The notes under the pieces: model-generated | Told to the model about the DNA's origin: nothing | What the model saw: the letters and a program-made list of their open reading frames with translations, nothing else | Database searches by the model: none | Shown: positions 1-11,211 of the stretch, piece by piece | Position numbering within the stretch: the first letter of the stretch is position 1 | Layout of the letters: every line of letters starts with the position of its first letter | Assembly: GCA_000697475.1 (NCBI GenBank) | Contig: JNEU01000189.1 | Location: forward strand, 1-64,000 | DNA from: Lichtheimia corymbifera B2541 | Lineage: Eukaryota; Mucoromycota; Mucoromycetes; Mucorales; Lichtheimiaceae | Direction of reading: 5' to 3' | Length of the DNA stretch: 64,000 bases | Translations under genes and position numbers: made by a program

Positions 1-758
1 AACAGGGACTTGATCGTTGTCGGACTTGGGTGTAAGAGGTCCGAGAATAAAAGCACCCAAACCCATAACACCTGCCATTACTGTGGCCATAAAGATCAAC
101 AGGCCATAATCATTATCAGTAAAGAAATGGTCATCGATTTGAGAAAAGACGACACCACATAGGCCTAAACTGGCACTGGTGACACCCATGCTCATTCCGC
201 GATAAGATTTGAAGTTGTGTGACTAAGTGTGAATGCGGTTAGCAGCGATAACCACCACATGGATCGAAGGTAGATATAGATTTTACCTGCGAATCTAAAG
301 CACAAAGATAGGCAGCGGCACCAGCAACACCAAGGCAGACCAAGTAGAGCGCACATAAAATAAAGTGGCTCGGTAGACGACCAGCATATGTTTGTGCCAA
401 CAAGAATGGACCTGCAAATGCCAAAAGTCCCGATAATCTCAATGTGCTATAGACGAATCATATCATTGATGAATATAATGAATCGATAGTAGTAGGTGAA
501 CATAAAAAAAGGAGAATAGAATACACACCCACGAATACCGAATCGCTCAACCAACCAAGCACATAGTGGACCGGAGAATGACACACCAATGAAGCTGGCA
601 GTGCTGACAAGGCTGTTTTGCAGTGCCGTCCAATTGAACTTGGCTGCAAGAGATGTACCAAACGATGGGTAAACATATTGGGGCCCAGACATATTGGCGA
701 CCAAAATGGCCGTGATAAATGAAATGCCCAAGGCGAGTTTGGTGGGTCGGTGAAACAT
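1..758 (-). CDS. MCH1/nodulin-like MFS transporter, 3' end cut by window
   Basis: Exons (minus strand) 758-529, 446-287 and 222-<1 join in frame (204 residues visible). The protein starts MFHRPTKLALGISF and gives four to five hydrophobic helices. Exon 2 carries the helix with LYLVCLGVAGAAAYL, and exon 3 carries SYRGMSMGVTSASLGLCG, which matches the 'RG..GI..A..GLS' signature after helix 4 in the MCH1/nodulin-like branch of the major facilitator superfamily. Family members are membrane transporters, often called monocarboxylate-like, with substrates mostly undefined. Yeast Mch1 is vacuolar. I see only the N-terminal half, so substrate and location are inference. The start was chosen because the helix pattern begins directly after it. 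Both introns are GT-AG (82 and 64 nt). The C-terminal half lies outside the window. Confidence 0.8.
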
Positions 759-1722
759 GGCTCGAGAAGAATGAAGGAAAGAAAGACAAAAAGGAAGGAG
801 ATGGTACCTCCAATTTTTATGCCTTTCTTTTGATCGTCAAGTGTCACAATGATTACCCGACAAGGAGCACCACACGTGCAACCCAGCCCCACACTCACAA
901 TGCATTACGCTCACACACCCATTCAATTAACACAGCAGCACGCAGCTATGCAAACAATGAAGGGAGGATATAGCTCTCCTCCCCATTGAAATATGTCTTT
1001 TTTATTCCTGTCCTATGCTATAGGTCACTATCGCGGTAATTGTTGCATTGCAGTCGATGATCCAATGCTTCTCTTTGATTGCATCATTCCACGGTCAAAC
1101 TTGGTTCCGTCAGCTTGGCATCATTGCCACAATGATATTCTTTTTGTCCCCGCATTGAACCTCCTCTTGTACAAGACTCCTATACAACATTGATGATGTT
1201 ATATTCTCCTTTGCCCGCCGCCACCACAACCACTAGAATAAAAGGGAGATGTGTTGAAGGTTGTTGGTAATGGGGAGGGAGTCCCTCTCTATCTCAGCTG
1301 CCTTTTGTTCTTGTTTCCTGCATTAGGCATCAGCTGTCGGGTATCCAGGAAAAGATGAAGCACCAATAGTTAAGCGACGATTTATCCTTGTCACGCAGTT
1401 GTGTACATATACGCCACGCATAGTGTGGGGTGACTTTGTCCATATCTGGTATCTCCTTTCTTTTTCACTCTTTCACCCCCAACTTTTTATTTCTGCACGC
1501 GAGCATTGTCAACATGTTATAACACAAACATATTTTTTACCCCACTACGGTTGATACTCAAATACTGGTAAAAGAGAACCCACATCTTTCACACGCTCAA
1601 ACACCGATGCTACTACTACTGCTGCTGCTTAATTTCTTGGACATGTTTATTTACTTAAAGGTCATTCTTATGATGTTAGCGATGATCTAGACTCGTGCTT
1701 AAGAATGTTGACTTGCTGTTGA
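759..1722. other. intergenic, about 0.96 kb, no supported gene
   Basis: The stretch separates the 5' end of the MCH1-like gene from the 3' end of the small secreted-protein gene. Short open frames on the plus strand (719-973 and 993-1193) show no family resemblance, no intron logic and low-complexity composition. It probably holds the MCH1-like promoter. I see no RNA gene. Confidence 0.6.
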
Positions 1723-2241
1723 TCACGGCATAATGTGGAAGGTTGGAGAGACCTCGTGATAGTAAAATCCAATCCCGAGTTGATACGTTCCGGGCGCCAC
1801 AGCATCGTCCACCAGCCATTCGTACTCGTAGTCAGTGAATTGTAAATGCGTTTCAATGTTTTGGGTGTAGCGTTCGTGTTTGGACGCATCAGGTGGTAAT
1901 AGACCGGCTATTTCATTGTTCAGCAATGGTGTATAATCAAATATGCGTCCACAGTATCACTAACCGACGGTTCGTGCAGTACGAGATGCTGCATATCCAT
2001 ATAATGGAAATCGCACACCAGGAGAAAGCTCCCTATCACCTCGCTTTTGTCAGTCAAAGGAAATGACTAGCCGATGCCAATCAGATGAGGCAGGATCGCA
2101 TTACCAGGTCACATTGACGGTGTCTCCTCGTTTTATTTGTTGACCAGGTTTTGGTGAAGTGATAATAAATGGTGGATATGGCTCATTCATGTAAGCAAAA
2201 GCTGAGACGATCGTTGATAAAAGTAACAGTAATAATCGCAT
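1723..2241 (-). CDS. small secreted Kre9/KNH-like (Ser-Thr-rich GPI family) protein
   Basis: Exons (minus) 2241-2105, 2032-1965 and 1907-1723 join in frame to give 129 residues. Residues 1-17 are a clear signal peptide (MRLLLLLLSTIVSAFAY). The mature part reads as one beta-sandwich domain: ITSPKPGQQIKRGDTVNVTW near the N-terminus and VAPGTYQLGIGFYYHEVS near the C-terminus. This matches the pattern 'P..G....G.tv.v.W ... v.pG.Y.l.i.....S..F.I' of the Kre9/KNH-like N-terminal domain. Family members are secreted or wall-associated and linked to beta-1,6-glucan or surface assembly. Here there is only the domain, with no Ser/Thr-rich stalk and no GPI-anchor tail, so it should be a soluble extracellular protein. 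An in-frame upstream ATG at 2394 was rejected because it would bury the signal peptide. Function is inferred. Confidence 0.7.
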
Positions 2242-2374
2242 GTTGTATATATGTGTGTGTGTTGTGGTATATAGAATATGTGTGAAAGAGAAAAGATGAT
2301 GGATGTTGCTCCGCCAATGCTTTATTGTAGTAATCGTATGTGTGTATCCAATTCCCATTTTACAATCCACTGAT

Positions 2375-2987
2375 CTAATCGTCGCCGACACCATATCGCC
2401 TAGAAATATCTCATGTCAGACCTTGTTTCCATGCCAACACCATAACACACTTACGTCTTGAGTTCCCGTAACTCTTCTTCCTTCTTTTGTAGATTCATCT
2501 TCTTGGTCACCTTGTTTTGTTGATAATAGAGCACAATCAAATATCGTCCCAGGATGTTGAAACCTTGCAGGTGTTCGCATGCATTCTTAGCATCATAAAT
2601 ATCCTCATAAACCACAAATGCTGTGCCTCGAGTATCAGACGCATTTCCACTACATATACGTTCTCACGTTAGCCATATTGCCGAATAGCGAAATACTCTT
2701 GCAAGTCAACGTACACTCGAATTTGACGGATCGGCCCGTACTTTCCAAACACATCGTACATTTCTTCTGCTGTGATTTTGAAGGGAAGGTTTCTATGAGG
2801 GATTAGAAGGCGTCAGTTGATTGTCCCAAGATACCAATGGCGGTGCAAGATCGTGTCGTTTACCTTACGAGCAAAGCTCGATTGACTTCTGGTGGTAAGC
2901 GTGCCTAAACATGCCATTGTTAGACGCTGAAGAAAGGTTGCTAATTCGTCTTCTATTTACCGATCGTGCTGCTGGATTCATACTCAT
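2375..2987 (-). CDS. SF3B6: splicing factor 3B subunit 6 (SF3b p14)
   Basis: Five exons (2987-2961, 2904-2864, 2792-2715, 2649-2455, 2399-2375) give 121 residues. The sequence runs from [20 protein letters not shown] through [20 protein letters not shown] and [20 protein letters not shown] to the basic tail. It is collinear with SF3B6/p14, a small U2 snRNP subunit with one RRM that contacts the branch-point adenosine and binds SF3B1. The RNP2 (LLVRNLPF) and RNP1-like (GTAFVVYED) strands are visible and the length is normal. The gene lies 133 bp upstream of the secreted-protein gene on the same strand, and divergent from RPS10 across about 0.86 kb. All introns are GT-AG. Loss of any exon would break the frame, which supports the model. 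Confidence 0.95.
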
Positions 2988-3844
2988 TGTGTGTCTGTGT
3001 GTGTGGTATGTAAGTGGAAAAGGAGTGGTTGTGCTGGCTCAACGTCGCAGCTAATTTCCACCCAATTTCAACAGACCCGCTTGCTTGCAGGATCTCCAAT
3101 CATGTGACGCTAGCTATCATCGTTGTCTCTTCATACAAGCACTGAATAAATGGATGCAGTTCCACTGCGTATTCTATAATATTATGAGTGTGTTATCACC
3201 TCTTAGAGAAGGGTACCATCATTTGGTGAGCTTAATAACATATGCGAATCTCTATTTGTGAAGGTGAACTATATGATCCAGATGACAACGATTGATAAGA
3301 CGACATCCACCAAACACTATCCTATAGAATGCCCATATTGAAAGAGTCGTCTTTATGCCGTGTTTATTGATATAAAAAGGTTAACATTGGATAAACGAGA
3401 ACAAAAAAGACAGCTGTGAGAATACAACGGCAGTTAGCTAATTGCGACAACATATCCAATGGATCGAGCTTATGAGCTATAGAACAAGGAGATGCGAAAT
3501 GATCACACTACCAAGCCAAGAATGCATGAACACATGTACAAGTGGTGTTGATTGACATATAGTATGCGGGGAATGAATCTGGGCCAGTGCATCGTCGGCT
3601 CTGTGGGTGTATGAGTCCTTGCAAATCGCTTTGGAGACACCCTCTTTCAGCAGACGACTGTAAGTATATGGAAGGCAAGGGAGATGGATGGCTATAGAAC
3701 AAGACGAAATACGGCAGATGGATGATAAAATACCAAAAGATTGGATAAAGATGACGGATGGATGGATAACGGGATGCTGTGGATGAATGGATGATAGCTG
3801 ACAACGTATATATATTTTCTTTGTAGTAGGGACACTTATACAAC
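2988..3844. promoter_or_regulatory. divergent intergenic region between SF3B6 and RPS10
   Basis: The 857-bp gap lies between two head-to-head genes and should hold both promoters. A minus-strand open frame at 3508-3846 is low-complexity (Tyr/Ser/Pro/His-rich) and overlaps the RPS10 upstream region, so it is not called. No repeat or RNA gene is seen. Confidence 0.5.
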
Positions 3845-4525
3845 ATGCTTGTTCAGAAGCAGAACCGCAAGCTCATCTACGAGACTCTTTTCAAGGGTAC
3901 GACATGACAACGACAGCGTGTGAATTCGACGTCCAGAACGAGATATTGACAGCATACATACTTCATGTAGACGGTGCTCTTGTTGCTCCCAAGGACTTCA
4001 ACTTGGCCAAGCACCCCGAAATTGACGTTCCCAACCTTGAAGTCATCAAGATTATGCAATCCTTGACCTCCAAGGGCCTTGTCAAGACCCAGTTCTCGTG
4101 GCAGTGGTACTACTATACTCTCACCAACGAGGGTATTGATTATCTTCGTGAATGTATGTTATATATCTATATGGGATGATAGACACACATGGCTTATATG
4201 ATGCTACTATTAGACCTTCACTTGCCCCAAGAGATTGTTCCCGCTACTTTGAAGAAGACTGCTCGTCCTGCTGCTCCCCGTCGTGCTTGTAAGTATTGTC
4301 TATATCATATATCATTCAACATTTTACTCATCCACAATGCCTTGGATCTAGTCGGTGGTGAAGGTCGTGAAGGTGGTCGTCGTGATCGTGATGACTACCG
4401 CCGCAAGGAAGGTGCCTCTGGTGACTTCAAGCCTGAATTCCGTGGTGGTTTCGGTAAGTTTTGTGTGGATCATTATAACGAGTTTGCTCATCATCGATAT
4501 TGTAGGCCGTGGCCGTCGCGAATAA
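3845..4525 (+). CDS. RPS10: 40S ribosomal protein eS10
   Basis: Five exons (3845-3896, 3971-4153, 4214-4288, 4352-4453, 4506-4525) give 143 residues. The protein opens [20 protein letters not shown]. It continues with [20 protein letters not shown] and [20 protein letters not shown], the diagnostic winged-helix core of eS10. It then has [11 protein letters not shown] and a Gly/Arg-rich tail ([17 protein letters not shown]...FGRGRRE) as in other eukaryotes. eS10 sits in the 40S head near the mRNA entry side and is a target of regulatory ubiquitination on stalled ribosomes. An early phase-1 intron follows 17 codons. It lies 229 bp upstream of the uL16 gene on the same strand. Confidence 0.97.
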
Positions 4526-4754
4526 ATGTTTCCAACAGCATGTTCGAATAAATCAAAACTCGCATGAAAAAAAGGATGATTGACATACGAATGGAAAAGA
4601 GAGAGAGAGGGAGAACCAATGGCTGGGAACGATCACGGGATCAGCGTCTGAATCAGTTTTGGGGTGCTTTTGATAATGGATTCTAATGCATAACAAAAAA
4701 AGGGTGATATCATTTCATTGCTTTATTCACTTCCTTTCCCTCTTTCTTGTCATC

Positions 4755-5516
4755 ATGGGAAGAAGACCCGCTCGCTGCTATCGCTATTGTAAGAACAAGC
4801 CTTATCCCAATAGCAAGTACTGTAGAGGAGTACCCGATCCCAAAATCAAGATCTTTGACACTGGTCGCAAAAAAGCAGCTGCCGACGATCTCCCTATGTG
4901 TGTCCATATGGTCTCCCTTGAACATGAACAAGTATCATCCGAAGCATTGGAAGCTGCTCGTGTTTGTGCCAACAAGTATATGGTCAAAAGAGCCGGCAAA
5001 GAATCGTTCCATCTACGTGTACGTGTACATCCACATCATGTCATTCGCATGAACAAGATGCTCTCTTGTGCTGGCGCTGACAGGTAACGTGGTACAAGAA
5101 AACACCCCATACATAAACAATGCTCATTGTTTAAACGATTCTTTATGCATAGACTGCAGATGGGAATGCGCCTTGCGTTTGGTAAGCCCATCGGACTTGT
5201 CGCTCGTGTCAACATTGGCCAAGCTTTGCTTTCAATCCGTACCAAGGACCAACACAAGGGTAACGCCATGGAAGCTCTTCGACGTGCTAAATACAAAATC
5301 CCTGGTAAACAAAAGGTGGTCGTCTCTTGCAAGTGGGGCTTCACTTCTATGACTCGTGAGGAATATGTTACAGCACGCCAGAATGGAGAATTGACTGTCG
5401 ATGGTGCCAACGTCAACCCCAAGAAATCCAAAGGCCCTTTGAGTGGTTTCTTTGAAGACCTCATTCATGCAACTCCACAAAAAGAGCTTATCAAAATCAG
5501 CAAACTCACTCCCTAA
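4755..5516 (+). CDS. RPL10: 60S ribosomal protein uL16 (L10)
   Basis: Two exons (4755-5083 and 5153-5516) give 230 residues. The start [20 protein letters not shown] and the block [20 protein letters not shown] followed by [14 protein letters not shown] are diagnostic of eukaryotic uL16. uL16 joins the 60S subunit late in the cytoplasm and lines the corridor to the peptidyl-transferase centre, with its P-site loop near Leu-Ser-Cys-Ala-Gly-Ala-Asp. The length is slightly above yeast (221) because of a longer C-terminal tail ([11 protein letters not shown]). The single 69-nt intron is in the middle of the gene. It lies just downstream of RPS10 in the same orientation, but there is no evidence of cotranscription. 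Confidence 0.97.
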
Positions 5517-6396
5517 TCTCACAACAATCGTTCTCACACACACACATCATTGCTTTTCTTTGCTCATACCTACATCATGATATCCACTCCTCCATTTTGC
5601 TAGTAACAATAAATGCATGGGAATTTGCTCATCTTGCCATACAATGCGTAATCAATATCAAGGCATGAGGGGTTATTATTGAGTGACTTTGACAATGGGT
5701 CCAGGGAAGCATGTCTTACTCGCATGATGATGCGTAGTAAGTATGTACGTATGTCATACAACGATACGCTAAATGGCTATCAGTAATTCAACTTTCACAA
5801 ATAGAGCAGTTGGAAGTAAAGTATATTGCTTTATTATAAAAGGAGTGGGTCACGCAAGTAAGCAATCCTTCAAATCCGAGTTGTCGGTAAGCAGCGAGGA
5901 AGAATGTGGAATTTACTGGATATAGATTTGGAGGGTGGCGGGGTGAATGAATGACAGTGATAGATGAAATTTGGACTATGCAGATATGTTGAAAGAGAGA
6001 GCACAATATGACTCACTATGAATTCTTATGAAGTAACCTTTTGATGTTAACCGCAGCATGCTGAGGAGCCCCACGAGGATGGTTCATGCATCGTGTGTGT
6101 GTCACTGTTCGGCATAGTAACGAGCATGTGGTGGCTTACTGTGACAGTGTTTGTGAGTCATCAATCATTTTATCTTGGTCAAGTGGGTTGGCTGTGTCAG
6201 TACTTCTTGACGCGGTTTGACAACACCTGGAATATGAGTGTCTCGCTTGCTGATGGTATATATTGCTCAACATTGTTTCGATACGTCTTTATTCACTCAT
6301 GAACTCCTCTACTACTATCACTGCTACTACAGTATCTGGGCAATTCAAGTAAACAGCCGACTCTTCTAATGTCAACAACGCGAGTATGACTAAGAC
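5517..6396. promoter_or_regulatory. intergenic 0.88 kb with IleRS leader and short uORF
   Basis: No gene is supported. Short frames at 5788-6006 (minus) and 6093-6302 (plus) lack any family similarity. The last 30 bases should be the 5' leader of the isoleucyl-tRNA synthetase mRNA. They contain a six-codon upstream ORF (ATG at 6369, stop at 6387-6389) that ends 7 nt before the main start codon. Confidence 0.45.
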
Positions 6397-9300
6397 ATGT
6401 TTATAACTAGCTTCCCCAAGGAGGAAGAAAAGATCCTTCAGTTCTGGAGAGAAATCGATGCCTTCAATCGGTCGTTGGAATTGAACAAAGACAAGAAACC
6501 ATACACTTTCTTTGACGGTCCACCTTTCGCCACTGGTCTTCCTCATTATGGTCACTTGTTGGCTGGTACCATCAAGGTATGTGTGTGCTCGCGCGTGTTA
6601 TCCATGGGCATGGTACCCTATACAGTGATCTAATCCAATGCTCAGGATATTGTTACTCGTTATGCTCACAACACCGGTCATCACGTGGAACGTCGTTTTG
6701 GTTGGGATACTCATGGTCTTCCCGTCGAGTATGAAATTGACAAGAAGCTTGGTATCTCGGTATGTCAACGAAGAAAAGTCAAGATGACATTTGAACTTAT
6801 AATGGGTTGTAGGGTCGTGATGATGTGATGAAAATGGGTATCGACAAGTACAATGCCGAATGCCGCGCTATTGTCATGAGATATTCCAGCGAATGGAGAA
6901 AGACCGTCGAACGCATGGCTCGTTGGATTGATTTCGACAATGATTACAAGACGCTCAACCCTACTTTTATGGAAAGCGTTTGGTGGGTCTTCAAGCAGCT
7001 CTTTGATAAGGGCCAGGTCTATCGTGGTCAAAAGGTGATGCCTTATTCCACAGCTTGCCATACTCCTTTGTCCAACTTTGAGTCGTCTCAAAACTACAAG
7101 GATGTCAACGATCCTGCAGGTATGTCTTAGAGGTGAATACTTATTTAGAGTCATATATTTATTGTATCTTGGTTTAATAGTCGTTGTTGGTTTCCCTCTC
7201 TTGAGCGATCCCTCCACTCAATTGCTTGCATGGACCACCACTCCTTGGACCTTGCCATCCTGTTTGGGTGTTTCTGTGCATCCTGATTTCGAATATGTCA
7301 AGATCAAGGATGAATTGACTGGCAACCACTACATTCTTTTGGAGAAGCGTCTTGATGCTCTCTACAAGGATCCCAAGAAGGCCAAGTTCACTGTTCTCGA
7401 GCGTTATAAGGGTGCTGACATGAAGGGTTGGGAATTCGAGCCCATGTTCCCATACTTTGAAAAGGAATTCAAGGGCAAGGGTTACAAGGTCATGGTGGAT
7501 ACTTATGTCACTGACGATTCGGGTACTGGTATTGTCCAAAACGCTCCTGCCTTTGGTGAAGACGATTACCGTGTATGCTTGGAGCATGGCGTCATTGATG
7601 CTGATGGTTTCCTTCCTTGTCCTTTGGATGAAAAGGGTTGCTTTACCGAGGCCGTGACTGATTTCGCTGGTCAATACATCAAGGTTGGTTTCATTGTTTG
7701 GTGGATTCATTGTGTCGATATCTAATTTACACAATATCATAGGATGCCGATAAGGGAATTCAAAAGGACATGAAGCAACGTGGTCGTTTGATTGTGCAAT
7801 CCCAAATGAAGCATAGTTATCCCTTCTGCTGGAGATCTGATACACCTTTGATCTATCGTGCCATTCCCGCTTGGTTTGTTCGTGTCCAACCTGTTGTTGA
7901 CAAGATTTTGGGCTGCAATGAAAAGATGCGATGGTATGATGATAATGATCTTTTGGGGGGAGGGACAAATTCAATGGTACTAACGTATTTGGATTAGGGT
8001 GCCATCCTTTGTTCAGGAGAAGCGTTTCGCCAACTGGATCGCCAACGCTCGTGATTGGAACATTTCTCGTAACCGTTACTGGGGTACCCCCATCCCTCTT
8101 TGGGTGAGCGATGATTTGGAAGAAATTGTTGCTGTTGGCTCGATCAAGGAATTGGAGGAGCTCAGTGGTGTATCTCCCATCACTGATATCCATCGTGAGA
8201 GGTATGGGTATTTGTATGAGGACCAATCGTATGCATATGCTTATACTATTGATGTGTTTTTAGCATTGATCACATCACCATTCCTTCCAAGACTGGACGT
8301 GGTGTCCTTCGCCGTATTGAAGAAGTCTTTGATTGCTGGTTCGAGTCTGGTTCTATGCCTTATGCTCAGCAACACTATCCTTTCGAGAACAAGGACAAAT
8401 TCGAGAACGCTTTCCCTGCCGATTTCATTTCGGAAGGTATTGATCAGACTCGTGGTTGGTTCTACACTTTGCTCGTTCTTTCGACCCACCTCTTCAATGA
8501 GCCACCTGCCAAGAATGTCATTGTCAGCGGTTTGGTTCTTGCTGCGTAAGTTGAAAAAGTAGATATTGATGCTCAAATAGCTAACTCCTTGTTTCCATAG
8601 CGATGGCAAAAAGATGAGTAAGCGTCTCAAGAACTATCCCGAGCCTGGCATTGTGTTGGACAAGTATGGTGCTGATGCCCTTCGTTTGTACTTGATCAAT
8701 TCGCCTGTTGTGCGTGCTGAGACTCTCAAGTTCAAGGAGGAAGGTGTCAAGGAAATCATCTCCAAGGTCTTTTTGCCCTGGTACAATGCTTTCAAGTTCT
8801 TTATCACTCAAACTGCCGTTTTGAAGAAGGTAAAAAAGCATCCATTGTTATATCCACCATCCTCTTTACTCATGCAACATCATTTCAAAGGAATTCGATC
8901 TCGACTTTGTGTATCAGCATGACATCAAAAAGTCCGATAATGTCATGGATCGCTGGGTGCTTGCCAGTTGCCAATCATTGATCAAGTTCATTCGTGATGA
9001 GATGGGTGCCTATAGACTTTACACTGTGGTGCCCCGCCTTCTCAAGCTTGTCGACACCTTGACTAATTGGTATGTCCGCTTCAACCGTAAGCGTCTCAAG
9101 GTTAGTGTTTCAAATGTGGCATGCTTATTACATTATGGCTCATTACTCTATGTGATATTGACAGGGTGAAAACGGTGTTGAAGATGCTACTCAAGCCATG
9201 AATACTCTCTTTGAAGTTTTGTTGACCTTGTGTTTGACCATGGTATGTGAAGATGGATGATTGGGAGAAAGAAAATGACATGATTGTGCTCATCAAGATT

Positions 9301-10524
9301 ATGACCTAGGCTCCTTTCACCCCCTACTTGACTGAGAACATCTACCAGACCCTCAAGCAATTCATTCCAAAGAACGACAATGTCCCTGATGATCGTTCCG
9401 TCCACTTCCTTGACTTCCCTACTGTACGTGAAGAATACTTTGATCCCGAGATCGAGCGTGCTGTCGGCAGAATGCAAGCTGTTATTGAACTTGGTCGTAC
9501 CATCCGTGAAAAGAAGAACATCTCCCTTAAGGTAGGTAACGTGGCAATTGACCACCCGATCATTATTATTTGTGTCCCATGACATTGGTAGCTGATTATG
9601 CGCGCGCGGACATGGTTTTCTAGACTCCTCTTAAGGAACTTGTTGTGATCCATCCTGATCCCCAGTATCACGCGGACATCAAGGCTCTTGAAAGCTACAT
9701 TGTTGAGGTATGTTTGTTTTGTAAACAAATGACAATGACATGTTGGCTCGTGAAACTAACAGATCAAATTTTTTTCTCCCATGTAGGAATTGAACGTTCG
9801 TGAAATCTTGGTCACTTCCGATGAAGACAAGTTCGGTGTCAAGTACAGAGCCGAGGCTGATTGGAAGGTGCTTGGTCAAAAGCTCAAGAAGGATGCTATG
9901 AAGGTCAAGAAGGCTTTGCCTAATATTACCAGCGAGCAAGTCAAGGAATTTGTCCGCGCCAAGGAAATGGTTGTGGATGGTATCAAGGTCACTGATGAGG
10001 ACTTGAACGTAAGTAAATGGATCTTTCCTCAAAATCCAGAATCCATGTGACTCAAGCGAGCTTGCATTATTAGGTTGTCCGCTACTTTGATCAAGAGAAT
10101 GCTCGTTATGAAACAAACACTGATCGTGATGTGCTTGTCTTATTGGATGTGCAACGATATCCCGAACTTGAACAAGAAGGTGTTGCACGTGAAGTGATCA
10201 ACCGTGTCCAACGTTTGAGAAAGAAGGCTGGTCTTTTGCCCACGGATGAGATCAACATGTACTACCGATTAACCAACGATCCTGAGCACGAGCTTGAGAG
10301 CGTTATGAAGAACCAGACTGCTATCATGATCAAGGTTATCAAGAAGCCTGTCTTTGATATCACAGAGAAGAAGGATGGCGAGGAAGTATTTGCTGAGGAG
10401 CCCCAAGAGGTAAGAAGGATGCAATCATTCGATATGGCACGATCACTAATCATTCCTTCCTACCCCTTTTCTTTGACATACACAGATCAACAAGTTGACA
10501 TTTGACCTCATCTTCACAAGATAA
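6397..10524 (+). CDS. ILS1: cytosolic isoleucyl-tRNA synthetase
   Basis: Fifteen exons: 6397-6576, 6646-6759, 6813-7119, 7181-7683, 7743-7933, 7998-8201, 8264-8545, 8601-8829, 8891-9100, 9165-9242, 9310-9531, 9624-9707, 9787-10008, 10074-10409, 10486-10524. They give 1066 residues, close to yeast Ils1 (1072). The protein charges tRNA-Ile in the cytosol and is a class I synthetase. Seen directly: the HIGH motif as PHYGHLLAG near residue 48, the editing-domain insertion ([26 protein letters not shown]), [20 protein letters not shown], and the KMSKS motif as [13 protein letters not shown]. There is no mitochondrial presequence, so this is the cytosolic enzyme. The start [12 protein letters not shown] matches where homologues begin. 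A 14-intron structure is notable against intronless yeast. The leader carries a short uORF. Confidence 0.97.
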
Positions 10525-10733
10525 ACACACACCATCACTCATTCATCTATACACCACAATCACGCATGTATTTACGACGTTTTTAGATAGTAATAAAAAC
10601 AAAGAGAAATCCGACGACAGGATACAAACAAGCTTAGACTCACGTGGTTATGAGCATTTTATGATGTGAGAGATGCAAAAGTTTTTCTCGCTTACATGTT
10701 GGTATCAGGTCAATGTTGATACGTTTGGAGCAA

Positions 10734-10740
10734 TATAAAA
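10734..10740 (+). promoter_or_regulatory. TATA-like element upstream of the AT-hook gene
   Basis: TATAAAA lies 40 bp before the start codon at 10780. The position suits a core promoter for the small single-exon gene, implying a very short leader. No other element is recognised. Confidence 0.4.
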
Positions 10741-10779
10741 GACATGGCTTTGTCAAAAAGGTAGCAGATCAGGGCAAAA

Positions 10780-11211
10780 ATGACATCGTCGTTTGAAGTA
10801 CAACAGTTCTTGTGGGATGACATGCTTACACTGCTGGCATCTTCCTCTTGGTCAGATACACCCGAGCCTCAATTACCAACGCCTGCAACCTCTTGTGTAC
10901 CTGTGATTGGGGCAAAAAGAAAGACATCAAATGCACGCATGGGATATTGTGAGCATCCAAAACATGTTCTCTATCGGCAGGAGCCATTTACTTTAGGAGC
11001 GACTCCACGACGTGGCCGCCCACCCAAGGGTACCAAAGCAAGTGATTTCGTATGTCCACCACTCACAGTGCGTCCACTTCCAAGGCGACTCGAAATGGTG
11101 GTAGGCAGAAAGAATATCTGCGTTTGCCTTACTTGCCTTAAGCGCACAGACCTCGACACTGAGTATATCGTTCATCCAGCGTACATTGGTCCTCAACAAA
11201 AAAAGTTGTAA
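10780..11211 (+). CDS. orphan small AT-hook protein with Cys cluster
   Basis: Single-exon ORF of 143 residues, on the same strand as and about 255 bp downstream of the isoleucyl-tRNA synthetase gene. I do not recognise the family. Visible features are an acidic/aromatic N-terminus (EVQQFLWDDMLTLL), a basic segment GAKRKTSNARMGYCEHPKHV, a canonical AT-hook core (RRGRPPKGTK, about residues 76-85), and a C-terminal Cys-rich stretch ICVCLTCLKR followed by EYIVHPAYIG. The Cys and His residues (YCEHPKH plus CVCLTC) could bind a metal, but this is inference. An AT-hook usually binds the minor groove of AT-rich DNA, so a nuclear or chromatin role is possible. Support for being real: a TATA-like box 40 bp upstream, sustained non-repetitive coding sequence, and no competing antisense gene. 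It could be a lineage-specific regulator. Confidence 0.65.
   Translation: MTSSFEVQQFLWDDMLTLLASSSWSDTPEPQLPTPATSCVPVIGAKRKTSNARMGYCEHPKHVLYRQEPFTLGATPRRGRPPKGTKASDFVCPPLTVRPLPRRLEMVVGRKNICVCLTCLKRTDLDTEYIVHPAYIGPQQKKL

Noticed and set aside
6384..6410. A 27-nt intron joining the ATG at 6369 to ILS1
   Set aside because: Too short compared with all other introns here (about 50 nt or more), and the phase does not fit. The simple start at 6397 is preferred.
7174..8226. 350-codon open frame on the minus strand opposite ILS1
   Set aside because: Antisense to conserved exons of isoleucyl-tRNA synthetase and runs across its introns. No family resemblance.
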